A DNA stretch of 64,000 bases, taken from positions 44,441 through 108,440 of the forward strand of contig NZ_JOII01000025.1 in the NCBI RefSeq assembly GCF_000719955.1, read 5' to 3'. The position numbers were made by a program, and so were the translations under genes. Under the pieces are notes generated by a model. The model did not search any database. It saw only the letters and a program-made list of their open reading frames with translations, and was not told the origin of the DNA. Shown here one piece after another: positions 26,829-35,470 of the stretch. The first letter of the stretch is position 1. Each line of letters begins with the position of its first letter. This DNA is from Streptomyces albidoflavus (GTDB lineage: Bacteria; Actinomycetota; Actinomycetes; Streptomycetales; Streptomycetaceae).

Positions 26829-28445
26829 GTGTCCACTCTTCCCCCGGCAGCCCCCACCGGCGCGATGGTCATCGGGGCCCGCCCCGTCGTCGGTGCGGGC
26901 GACGAGATCCGGTCCGTCGACCCCCGCACCGGGGAGCCCCTCGAACCCGGCTACCGGACCGCGTCCGCCGAGCAGGCCGACCAGGCCTGCCGACTGGCGC
27001 GGGAAGCCGCGACCACCTACCGGACGACCGCCCCGGAACAGCGCGCCGCCTTCCTCGACCGCGTCGCGGACCTGCTCGACGAGGAGCGGGACGCGCTGGT
27101 GGAACGAGCCCACGCGGAGACCGCGCTGCCCCTCGCCCGGCTCACCGGCGAGGTCGGGCGCACCAGCGGACAGTTGCGCCTGTTCGCCGCGGAGCTGCGG
27201 GCAGGCGTGTGGCAGGGGGCCCGTGTCGACCGGGCGCAGCCGGACCGCCGTCCGCTGCCCCGCGCCGACATCCGGCAGCGCCGGACGGCCGTGGGTCCCG
27301 TCGTCGTCTTCGGCGCGAGCAACTTCCCGCTGGCCTTCTCCACCGCCGGGGGCGACACCGCCTCGGCACTGGCCGCCGGATGCCCGGTGATCGTCAAGGC
27401 ACACCAGGCCCACCTGGGGACGGCCGAGCTGGTGGCACGCGTCGTCAGCCGGGCCGCCGCCGGGACCGGCATGCCCGAAGGAGTCTTCTCCCAGCTCGTC
27501 GGCAGCGGCACGGAGCTGGGGACCAGGCTGGTCCGCGACCCCCGGGTACGCGCCGTCGGTTTCACCGGTTCCCGCTCCGGCGGCCTGGCGATAGCGGCCG
27601 CGGCCGCCGCCCGGCCCGTGCCGATCCCCGTGTACGCGGAGATGAGCAGCATCAACCCGGTGCTGCTCCTGCCCGCCGCCCTCAAGGCCCGGGGCGCGGA
27701 ACTGGGGGCCGCCTTCGCCGGGTCGCTCACCCTGGGGGCCGGGCAGTTCTGCACCAACCCGGGGCTCGTCCTCGCTGTGGACGGGCCCGGCCTGGACGCC
27801 TTCGCCACGGCCGCCGCCGAGGCCGTCGCGGCGGAACCCGGAGCCACGATGCTCACCCCCGGCATCGCCCGCCACTACGCCGCCGGTGGCGACGCCCTGG
27901 CGGGCCGGCAGGGTGTCGAGGAGACCGGTCGTGGCGGCCGGAGCGACAGCGCGGCCTGCGGCCGGGCCCGCCTGCTGAGCGTGGACGGCGCGCGCTTCAC
28001 CGAGGATCCCGCCCTCCAGACGGAGGTCTTCGGCGCGACCTCGCTGATCGTCCGGTGCGCGGACCTCGACGAGCTGACGGCCTCCCTGCACGCGCTGGAA
28101 GGGCAGCTCACGGCCACCGTCCACGCCGACGACGCCGATCTGCCGCTCGCCGGGCGCCTGCTGCCGCTGCTGGAGGAGCTCGCCGGGCGCGTGCTCTTCA
28201 ACGGCTGGCCCACCGGCGTCGAGGCCGGCCACGCGATGGTGCACGGCGGTCCCTTCCCCGCCACCACCGACCCGCGCAGCACGTCCGTGGGGACCCTCGC
28301 CATCGAGCGGTTCCTGAGGCCCGTCGCCTACCAGGACGTTCCCGACGCCCTGTTGCCCGAGGAGCTGCGCGACGCCAATCCCCTCGGCGTGTGGCGCCGC
28401 CTCGACGGCGTGCCCAGCCGGGCCCCGCTCACCGACGACCGCTGA
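26829..28445 (+). CDS. Aldehyde dehydrogenase, alpha-ketoglutarate-semialdehyde dehydrogenase type
   Basis: A 538-residue NAD(P)-dependent dehydrogenase starting at GTG behind AAGGAAAGGAG. Catalytic Cys308 is in GAGQFCTNPG and the general base Glu271 in VYAEMSSINP. FGASNFPLAFSTAGGDTASALAAGCPVIVKAHQAH is typical of the KGSADH subgroup. It would oxidise the product of the preceding KdgD to alpha-ketoglutarate, feeding the TCA cycle. A strong hairpin 10 nt after the stop may separate it from the ABC genes. Confidence 0.88.
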   Translation: MSTLPPAAPTGAMVIGARPVVGAGDEIRSVDPRTGEPLEPGYRTASAEQADQACRLAREAATTYRTTAPEQRAAFLDRVADLLDEERDALVERAHAETALPLARLTGEVGRTSGQLRLFAAELRAGVWQGARVDRAQPDRRPLPRADIRQRRTAVGPVVVFGASNFPLAFSTAGGDTASALAAGCPVIVKAHQAHLGTAELVARVVSRAAAGTGMPEGVFSQLVGSGTELGTRLVRDPRVRAVGFTGSRSGGLAIAAAAAARPVPIPVYAEMSSINPVLLLPAALKARGAELGAAFAGSLTLGAGQFCTNPGLVLAVDGPGLDAFATAAAEAVAAEPGATMLTPGIARHYAAGGDALAGRQGVEETGRGGRSDSAACGRARLLSVDGARFTEDPALQTEVFGATSLIVRCADLDELTASLHALEGQLTATVHADDADLPLAGRLLPLLEELAGRVLFNGWPTGVEAGHAMVHGGPFPATTDPRSTSVGTLAIERFLRPVAYQDVPDALLPEELRDANPLGVWRRLDGVPSRAPLTDDR

Positions 28446-28455
28446 GTCCGCTTGT

Positions 28456-28485
28456 CCCGGCCGGGAGTAACGCCTCCCGGCCGGG
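28456..28485 (+). terminator. Hairpin after the aldehyde dehydrogenase
   Basis: A perfect 12-bp stem (CCCGGCCGGGAG / CTCCCGGCCGGG) with a 6-nt loop. It may end the kdgD-aldehyde dehydrogenase transcript or attenuate reading into the transporter genes. Confidence 0.6.
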
Positions 28486-28527
28486 CCCGAACCGCCCGCG
28501 AATTCCTTCCAGTGTCGTGAGGACGAA

Positions 28528-28692
28528 ATGACACCACGACGGCTTCCGCCGCTTCCCGACGGTCACGGCGACCGGACCGCGCGGCCGACGCGCGCCCTCT
28601 CCCCGCACCGTCCCACCGCCTTTCCGGCCGCTCCCGTGACGCTGCTGCCGCGTGACGCGCTCTGTGGGAGGTACCACCATGGCCACTCCTGA
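28528..28692 (+). CDS. Tentative 54-codon upstream ORF overlapping the ABC permease start
   Basis: ATG 28528 has GAGGA 4 nt upstream and the frame stops 14 nt inside the permease gene. The product is Arg/Pro-rich with no recognisable family (starts MTPRRLPPLPDGHGD). It could couple translation of the permease, or it may be chance. An interrupted repeat GTGTC-N13-GACAC lies across its start. Confidence 0.25.
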   Translation: MTPRRLPPLPDGHGDRTARPTRALSPHRPTAFPAAPVTLLPRDALCGRYHHGHS

Positions 28693-29536
28693 TCTGCGTC
28701 ACCCCGACCGGACCGCCGCCGACCGGCCGCTCCCGGCGGCGAAACCCTCCGGGCAGAAGACACCGGGCCGTACCTTCCCCCGTGAGTCGCTGGTGGCCGG
28801 CGTCAAAGCGGCCGTGGGGATCATCGGCCTCTTCATGGTGTGGGAACTGCTGGTCCTGGTCATCGACCCGGCGGACTATCTCTTCGTCGGCCCGCTCTCC
28901 GCCTTCGCCGAGCTGTTCGAGCGCCCCGGCTACTTCGCGGAGAACACCTTCGTCACGCTCCAGGAGGCGCTCGCCGGATTCGCGCTCGGCACGGCCCTCG
29001 GTGTGCTGTGCGGTGCCGCCCTGCACTACTCGGCCACCGCACGCAGTTTCCTCTATCCCGCGCTCATCGCGATCGACACCATCCCCAAGGTCGCGCTGGC
29101 CCCGCTGTTCATCGTGTGGTTCGGGTTCGGCTTCGAGTCGAAGGCGTTCGTCGCCATGGCCATCGCCTTCTTCCCCCTGGTGATCAACACCTACGACGGC
29201 CTGAGTTCGGTCCCCCACGAACTCCAGGAGCTGGCCCGCATCAACCGGGCCTCCCCCTGGAAGAAGATGGTGAAGATCGACTTCATCTACGCGATTCCCT
29301 CCATCTTCTCCGGAGCGAAGATCTCGATCTCCCTCGCGGTGGGCGGGGCGGTCGTCGGGGAGTTCATCGCCGGCTCGAAGGGGCTCGGGTACGTCATCCT
29401 CCTCGCCAACAGCCAGGTGGACCTGCCGTCGATGTTCGCGGCCTTCATCGTCCTCGCGGCCATCGCCCTGACCTTGTTCTTCCTCGTCGACTACGCGGGC
29501 CGGAAGCTGGCCCCGTGGAAGAACCACACCAAGTGA
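28679..29536 (+). CDS. ABC importer permease, SsuC/TauC/ThiX type
   Basis: A 285-residue permease; ATG 28679 follows GGGAGG. About six helices, and the EAA loop is ELQELARINRASPWKKMVKIDFIYAIPSIFSGAKISISLA. SsuC-like permeases transport sulfonates, taurine, pyrimidine precursors or other small anions together with an NMT1-type binding protein, which is encoded next. The ligand is not evident. Confidence 0.9.
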   Translation: MATPDLRHPDRTAADRPLPAAKPSGQKTPGRTFPRESLVAGVKAAVGIIGLFMVWELLVLVIDPADYLFVGPLSAFAELFERPGYFAENTFVTLQEALAGFALGTALGVLCGAALHYSATARSFLYPALIAIDTIPKVALAPLFIVWFGFGFESKAFVAMAIAFFPLVINTYDGLSSVPHELQELARINRASPWKKMVKIDFIYAIPSIFSGAKISISLAVGGAVVGEFIAGSKGLGYVILLANSQVDLPSMFAAFIVLAAIALTLFFLVDYAGRKLAPWKNHTK

Positions 29537-29557
29537 CCACGGGATCGGAGGCTGGAA

Positions 29558-30583
29558 ATGCGTAGAACCCTTCGCAGGGCCGTCGCTCTCGCCGGCGCGG
29601 CGGTGCTGGCCGGGCTGTCCGGATGCGCGGGCGGTGGCGGGAAGAACTCGATGTCCCTGATGCTCGACGTGGGGTACCTGCCGAAGCACGCGCCGTTCAT
29701 CTCGGCCGCCAAACGCGGCTTCTTCAAGGCCGAGGGCATCGACCTCACGGTCATGCCGGGATCCGGTTCGACCAACACGGTCACCTCGGTGGTCGCGGGC
29801 AGGGTCGACGCGGGCTGGGCCGACTTCGGCGCCACCGTCACCAGCCAGGGCAGGGGCGCCAAGGTCAAGCAGGTCAACCTGCTCCAGGCCAGGTCCGCCT
29901 ACGCGGTCGTCGCCCTCGCGGACTCCGGGATCAGGAACTGGGAGGACCTGCGCGGCAAGACGGTCGCCACCGAGGGCGGCGGCGCGATGACCGCGATGTG
30001 GCCGCTCGCGCTGAACAAGCTCGGCTTCGACAAGAGCGACGTGGACGTCATCCCGGCGTCCAGCGCCTCGAAGATCCCCGGCCTGCTGGCCGGCCAGTGG
30101 GACGCCAACCTGGCGCTGCATGTCTCCGACGAACCGGCCATCGACGCCCTCGGGCGGAAGGCCGCCGTCCTGAAGTGGTCCGATCTCGGCATCGACCTCT
30201 ACGGCAACGGCATCGTCGTCTCCGACGAGAAGCTCAAGAACGACCCCGAGCAGGTCCGGAAGTTCAACCGGGCCATGCAGAAAGGTTTCCTCTGGGCCTG
30301 CCAGAACCCACGCAAGGCGGCCGAGGACTTCCGGACGGAGGTCTCCGGATACGAGACGAGCACCATCACCCTCGCCATCGACGCGCAGTGCGGCCTCAAC
30401 TGGGGCAAGCGCGAGGCCGCCGACCGGTACGGCGTCATGGACGACACCGGAGTCCGCCAGGCCATCGACGTCGCCCGGAAGTTCCTCGGCCTGCCGCAGG
30501 AGAGCGGCCTGTCGCCCGAGGACGTGTACAGCAACTCCTACCTCGAGCCGCTGGGCTCCGACGAGACGATCAAGGCCCCGTGA
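29558..30583 (+). CDS. ABC importer substrate-binding lipoprotein, NMT1/ThiY type
   Basis: A 341-residue lipoprotein with signal RRAVALAGAAVLAGLSGCAGGGG (acylated Cys in LSGC). The NMT1 fold is clear: LDVGYLPKHAPFISAAKRGFFKAEGIDLTVMPGSGSTNTVTSVVAGRVDAGWADFG. This family binds thiamine precursors, sulfonates, nitrate or riboflavin-like ligands; the sequence does not decide. Its position between catabolic genes suggests the growth substrate of the cluster. Confidence 0.9.
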   Translation: MRRTLRRAVALAGAAVLAGLSGCAGGGGKNSMSLMLDVGYLPKHAPFISAAKRGFFKAEGIDLTVMPGSGSTNTVTSVVAGRVDAGWADFGATVTSQGRGAKVKQVNLLQARSAYAVVALADSGIRNWEDLRGKTVATEGGGAMTAMWPLALNKLGFDKSDVDVIPASSASKIPGLLAGQWDANLALHVSDEPAIDALGRKAAVLKWSDLGIDLYGNGIVVSDEKLKNDPEQVRKFNRAMQKGFLWACQNPRKAAEDFRTEVSGYETSTITLAIDAQCGLNWGKREAADRYGVMDDTGVRQAIDVARKFLGLPQESGLSPEDVYSNSYLEPLGSDETIKAP

Positions 30584-30602
30584 AGGCCGGATGGGGAGTC
30601 AC

Positions 30603-31382
<780 letters not shown>

Positions 31383-31431
31383 CCACCCCCGCCAGGCACC
31401 CACGACCGTGAACCGTTGACGAAGGAGCACC

Positions 31432-33081
31432 ATGCTGAGGATCACTGCTGACGCCACACGGGTGGAGAAGGAATTCGGCCTCGACGCGCGCAAGAGCCTG
31501 CTGTTCTCCGCGATCCGACTCGACTCCCACCCCTTCGTCGCTCCGCTGATCGCGGAGACCGGGACGGAGCACCTGCTGCTCGTGCGCCAGCAGGAACAGG
31601 GCAACGCCCTGTCCGCCGGCGTCCCGAAGGACCGGATGCGCTTCTACGCCCCCTGGGTCACGATCGACCCGCGCATCGTCGCCGACACCCCCGCCGCCGA
31701 GTCCCTCGCCGGCCTGGTGCGCGAACTCGCCGACGGCGGCCCGGTGGCCCTCGCCGCCGACGTCGTCCACGCCCACCAGCTCGCGCTGTCCGGTTCCGTC
31801 GAACTCGTCCTCGCCGACCAGGACCCGACACCGGTCGCCGCCTACGAGATCGATCCGGCCGAGGTGCTGGCCACCTTCGCACGGTGGCGTGAGACCGGCG
31901 TACGGACCGCGCGCCGGCTCATCGCGGACGTCGCCCACCTCTCGGGCCTCGCCGAGGAGTTCACCTCCGGCGAGGACAGCCGCTTCTCGGCGCTGAAGGA
32001 GCTCGCCGCGGACCGCTCCCTCGACTCGGTGCTGCTCGCGGCGACCCCCAACTTCACCGAGGCGACCGGACGCCCCCAGCCGGACGGCGCGGTCGCCCTG
32101 TGGCTCGACGGTCCCGAACGCCTCCTGGTGCTGCTCCCCGAGGGCGCCGACGGTCTGCCGGGCGCCCCCGTGGGCCGGTACCCCTCCGTGGGGGCGGCCG
32201 TCCGGGAACTGGCGTCCGGCACACGGACGGGCATCGAGGAGGAGTGGATCAGCGTCGGCCTGGCCCGCGAGCTCACGCGTGAGGGGGCGGAGCTGGTCCC
32301 CGTCTCGGCCGCCCTGGGCCACTGGCGGGATGTCCGCGACCACGAGGACCTGGCCTTCCAGGTGGTGGCCGCACGGGCCAGCGTCTTCGCCATCGAGGAG
32401 GCCCTGGCCTGGGCGGAGCAGGGGCTCGACGCCGGGCGCTCCTTCAGCGAGCTGGACATCAACGCGGTCTACCTCGACAAGATCGCCGAGTTCCGCACGG
32501 CCCACGAGATCCCGTTCGGCATCGAGCCGTACTTCACCAACCTGCACTCCTCCAACCGCATGCTCTTCCCCGGTCCCCCGGTCGACCACCCGGTCGACGA
32601 GGAGACGACCTGCGTGCAGCTCGACGCCGGGGTACGCGTCGTCTTCGACGGCGTCAACGTCGCCACCTCCGACATGGCCCGCTCGCTGCCGCGCACCGAG
32701 GCCGCGAAGGAGGCGTACCGCTTCTTCTTCGACGTGGTGCGCGAGGGGATCATCGGGCAGCTGCGCCCCGGCGCGGTGTGCGAGGACGTGCACGAGGGGA
32801 CCTTGCGCTACCTCGCCCCGCACCTGGAGCGGATGGTCGCCATCGGCATGCTCGGCACGGACGTCGACTTCAACACGGAGTACCGCAAGCGCAACGTGGG
32901 CCACCTCATGGGCAAGCAGGAGTCCTTCGCCAATGAACTGCGGCCCGGCTACAAGCACGTGCTCCAGGTCGGTTCCTACGGTGCCGCGGAGATCCCGTGG
33001 CGTTACGGGAACGCGGCGATCGGCACCGAGGACCTCTGGTACATCGGCCGGGACCGCACCTACGTCCTCAGCAAGCGATGA
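31432..33081 (+). CDS. M24 (creatinase/Xaa-Pro peptidase-fold) protein with altered metal site
   Basis: A 549-residue two-lobed protein. The C-terminal pita-bread domain shows the M24 landmarks, but not in standard form. Asp398 (QLDAG) and Asp414 (TSDMAR) are 16 residues apart instead of 11, His491 is in GHLMG, the usual TIEPG glutamate aligns with Gln512 (VLQVGSY), and the last Glu533 is in GTEDLW. A changed metal site is known for creatinase, which is a metal-free amidinohydrolase of this fold. It may therefore be an amide/amidine hydrolase rather than a peptidase. It sits between the ABC importer and a RidA gene. No signal peptide. Confidence 0.75.
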   Translation: MLRITADATRVEKEFGLDARKSLLFSAIRLDSHPFVAPLIAETGTEHLLLVRQQEQGNALSAGVPKDRMRFYAPWVTIDPRIVADTPAAESLAGLVRELADGGPVALAADVVHAHQLALSGSVELVLADQDPTPVAAYEIDPAEVLATFARWRETGVRTARRLIADVAHLSGLAEEFTSGEDSRFSALKELAADRSLDSVLLAATPNFTEATGRPQPDGAVALWLDGPERLLVLLPEGADGLPGAPVGRYPSVGAAVRELASGTRTGIEEEWISVGLARELTREGAELVPVSAALGHWRDVRDHEDLAFQVVAARASVFAIEEALAWAEQGLDAGRSFSELDINAVYLDKIAEFRTAHEIPFGIEPYFTNLHSSNRMLFPGPPVDHPVDEETTCVQLDAGVRVVFDGVNVATSDMARSLPRTEAAKEAYRFFFDVVREGIIGQLRPGAVCEDVHEGTLRYLAPHLERMVAIGMLGTDVDFNTEYRKRNVGHLMGKQESFANELRPGYKHVLQVGSYGAAEIPWRYGNAAIGTEDLWYIGRDRTYVLSKR

Positions 33082-33114
33082 CAGACCTCTGGCCGGACCG
33101 AACAAGGAGACGCC

Positions 33115-33573
33115 ATGACCACCGTGCGGGAACGCCTGAAGGCGCTGTCGATCGAACTGCCCGACCTCGGCCCTCCCAGGTACGCCTATGAGGCGACCTC
33201 GCGCTGGGGCGACGTCCTGTACGTCTCGGGCCAGATCTCCCGGACAGCGTCGGGCGAAGTGCTCCGGGGCCGGCTGGGAGAGGACGCCACACCGGCCGAC
33301 GGGGTGCTCGCCGCACGCACCGCCGCGCTGAACCTCCTGGCCCGTATCGAGCAGTCGATCGGCCTCGAACAGGCCCGCGTCCTGAAGCTCAACGCATGGG
33401 CGGCGAGCGCACCGGCCTTCGTGGACCAGCCGACCGTGATCGACGGCGCCTCGCACCTGCTGATCGACGTGCTGGGCGACCACGGCCGACACGCCCGTAC
33501 CGCCCTCGCGACCCACGCCCTGCCCCAAGGCGCGCTCGTGGAGCTCGACGCCACGATCGCCGTGCTCGGCTGA
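33115..33573 (+). CDS. RidA/YjgF/UK114-family protein
   Basis: A 152-residue trimeric-fold protein. WGDVLYVSGQISRTASGEVLRGRLGEDATPADGVLAARTAALNLLARIEQSIG and the C-terminal ARTALATHALPQGALVELDATIAVL match the YjgF family, close to the longer RidA-like subgroup rather than to canonical RidA. These proteins hydrolyse reactive imines or enamines. In this operon it could act on an imine formed during breakdown of the imported compound. It is the last gene before a terminator. Confidence 0.85.
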   Translation: MTTVRERLKALSIELPDLGPPRYAYEATSRWGDVLYVSGQISRTASGEVLRGRLGEDATPADGVLAARTAALNLLARIEQSIGLEQARVLKLNAWAASAPAFVDQPTVIDGASHLLIDVLGDHGRHARTALATHALPQGALVELDATIAVLG

Positions 33574-33628
33574 AGGCCCGCGCACCCGGGCCCCCGCTGC
33601 ACACGGCGCCGCGCCACCTGCGGCTCAC

Positions 33629-33675
33629 CGGGCACCCTCCGCAGTTCGTGCCCGACCCGACTCGGAGGGTGCCCG
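33629..33675. terminator. Probable terminator after the RidA gene
   Basis: A perfect 13-bp repeat (CGGGCACCCTCCG / CGGAGGGTGCCCG) with a 21-nt loop, 55 nt after the stop. It may serve the plus strand and also the convergent sulfur operon. Confidence 0.55.
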
Positions 33676-34010
33676 CCCACGGAACCTTGCCGCTCGCCCG
33701 GGACCCGCACCCGGCACGCGACGGCCCCGCCTCGGTTCGCAAGGTCAGAGTCGCGCCTTACGCGGGCAGCCCTTGAGCGGGGCCGGGCGGGATGTGGACG
33801 GTCATGATCAGGTGGCAGGTGTCGGTGCCCGCCGACCACGGTCCACCACCTCACCCAGAAGCAGCCTCGAGCCACCGTCTGAGGCCACCCCCCACGCAGC
33901 CGTTCCGAGCCGCGGCGTTCGTCGAACGCGTGGGCCTGCGTGGGCGTACTGAGGCAAGGCGGACCCACAGTCGTTCGCGTGATGCCGCCGGCGAACACCT
34001 GTGCTTCGGT
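33676..34010. other. Convergent intergenic region without a recognisable gene
   Basis: Between the RidA terminator and the FMN reductase stop codon. Frames are open only by base composition; none has a credible start with family similarity. Nothing regulatory was recognised. Confidence 0.4.
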
Positions 34011-34565
34011 TCAAGCCGTGATGGCGGTCGCGGATGTCCTGGTCAGGGCCGTGGAGAGGTCGTCTGCCAGGCGGAGGAGTTTCTCAGCCGCGGCCTCTTC
34101 CACCACGGGGCCGGGCTCGTCGTCCTTGGTGATGTGGCGGTCGAGGACGAACAGGCCGGGCAGGATGTGCGAGGCGGCCAGGGAGCTGAGGACGGGCCGC
34201 AGGGCGTAGTCGATCGCCAGGACGTGCGCCGTGCTCCCGCCGGTGGCGAGGGGGAGCACGGTCTTGCCGGTGAGCGCGTGCTGAGGGAGCGCGTCGAGGA
34301 AGGACTTGAGGAGTCCCGAGTAGGCCGCCTTGTAGACGGGCGTGCCGATCACCACTCCGTCGGCGTCCCGTACCAGGGCGGCGGCGCGGGCGATCTCCGG
34401 ATGTCCGGTGTCGGCGGTGAGGAGCGCGGCGGCGGGCAGCGCGCGGACATCCAGGGAGGTCACCCGATGCCCGTGCAGGGCGAGGCGTTCCCTGACCGGG
34501 TGCAGGAGCCGGGCGGTACGGGAGGAAGCCGACGGGCTGCCCGAGACGGCGAGGACGGTGGCCAT
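34011..34565 (-). CDS. NADPH-dependent FMN reductase (SsuE-like)
   Basis: A 184-residue flavodoxin-fold protein. VLAVSGSPSASSRTARLL is the phosphate-binding loop, and GTPVYKAAYSGLLKSFLDALPQHALTGKTVLPLATGGSTAHVLAIDYALRPVLSSL is nearly diagnostic for SsuE. It supplies reduced FMN to a flavin-dependent monooxygenase, here the LLM enzyme two genes upstream. It is the last gene of the long minus-strand sulfur operon. Confidence 0.92.
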   Translation of the reverse strand: MATVLAVSGSPSASSRTARLLHPVRERLALHGHRVTSLDVRALPAAALLTADTGHPEIARAAALVRDADGVVIGTPVYKAAYSGLLKSFLDALPQHALTGKTVLPLATGGSTAHVLAIDYALRPVLSSLAASHILPGLFVLDRHITKDDEPGPVVEEAAAEKLLRLADDLSTALTRTSATAITA

Positions 34566-34614
34566 GACGACCTTTCGGTGGGAGGCGGGAGGTGCGCGGC
34601 TCGGCCGGGCCGGG

Positions 34615-35373
34615 TCACCAGGCGCTGGCCGCGACCGAGACGGCCGGGGCCATGCCGTCCCGGAGCCCTTCGAGGAAGGTGACGATCTCGGCGGCGACGG
34701 ACCGGTGCTGGGCGTCGTTCAGCACGTCGTGGTGGGCGCCGCGCACGCGCGAGAGGCGGGCGCGGGGCAGCGAGCGGGCCTTGGCCAGCAGGGCCTGGTG
34801 GTCCGCGAGCGGGTCGGCGTCGCCGGCCAGGAGCAGGGTGGGGACCGGGATCTCGCTCTCCTCGGCCAGGGCGAGCACCGGGGCCGGCACCGGGGTCCCC
34901 AGGGCGCCCCGGCGGACCTGGCCGTCCTCGGTGAGGCGGCGGCGGTGCACCGGGCAGGCGGTGCGCAGGTCCAGTTCCTCCTCCCAGGTCGCCCGCTCCG
35001 GGGCGGCTCGCGAGGGGAGCCCCGCGAGGACGACGCCGTCCGGCTGCCAGGCGGCTCCGGTGCGGGCGAGGACGGCGGCCACCGCGGCGGCGCCGGCGTC
35101 GGAGCCGATCACCACCACGGGCCGGACCGCCGGGACTCCGTCCGGGGCGTCGGCGGCCTCCCCCAGCTCCTTGGCGAAACCGGTGAGGGACGGTGCCGGG
35201 TCCGCCGGATCGAGAAGCGGCGGGTCGACGACGCGGACGTGGTAGGCGTCGGCGGAGAGCCGCGCGCCGAGCCGGGCGTAGGTCTCGTGGGTCTCTCCGC
35301 GTCCGGGAACGACGAGGAGCGTCCCCCGGGTGGTCACTCCCTCGAGTGCGGGGTGGTCGGTGTATCGGCTCAT
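34615..35373 (-). CDS. Alpha/beta hydrolase
   Basis: A 252-residue hydrolase starting at ATG 35373 with GGAG upstream. It begins with GTLLVVPGRGETHETYARLGARLSADAYHVRVVD; the expected nucleophile elbow reads VIGSDAGAAA, a Gly-x-Asp-x-Gly/Ala form rather than G-x-S-x-G, and the C-terminal histidine is in RGAHHDVLND. With Asp in the nucleophile place the chemistry could be dehalogenase- or epoxide-hydrolase-like, or the Ser just before it (GS) may act. Its place between the LLM oxygenase and FMN reductase suggests processing of a desulfurisation intermediate. Confidence 0.75.
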   Translation of the reverse strand: MSRYTDHPALEGVTTRGTLLVVPGRGETHETYARLGARLSADAYHVRVVDPPLLDPADPAPSLTGFAKELGEAADAPDGVPAVRPVVVIGSDAGAAAVAAVLARTGAAWQPDGVVLAGLPSRAAPERATWEEELDLRTACPVHRRRLTEDGQVRRGALGTPVPAPVLALAEESEIPVPTLLLAGDADPLADHQALLAKARSLPRARLSRVRGAHHDVLNDAQHRSVAAEIVTFLEGLRDGMAPAVSVAASAW

Positions 35374-35470
35374 CAAGGCTCCGCAGGTGGTCAGGTGGCC
35401 CGGGAGGGCTCGGTCGGGGGGCCGGGGCGGTGGGCTCCGGCCCCCGGCGGGACGGGACGGGTCGGCGAGG

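Noticed and set aside
31432..33081. Calling this gene a plain Xaa-Pro aminopeptidase
   Set aside because: A metal ligand is replaced by Gln and the Asp spacing is changed, so the peptidase name would overstate what is visible.
33808..34014. 68-codon minus-strand frame in the convergent gap
   Set aside because: No ribosome-binding site and no recognisable family; it overlaps the stop region of the FMN reductase gene.
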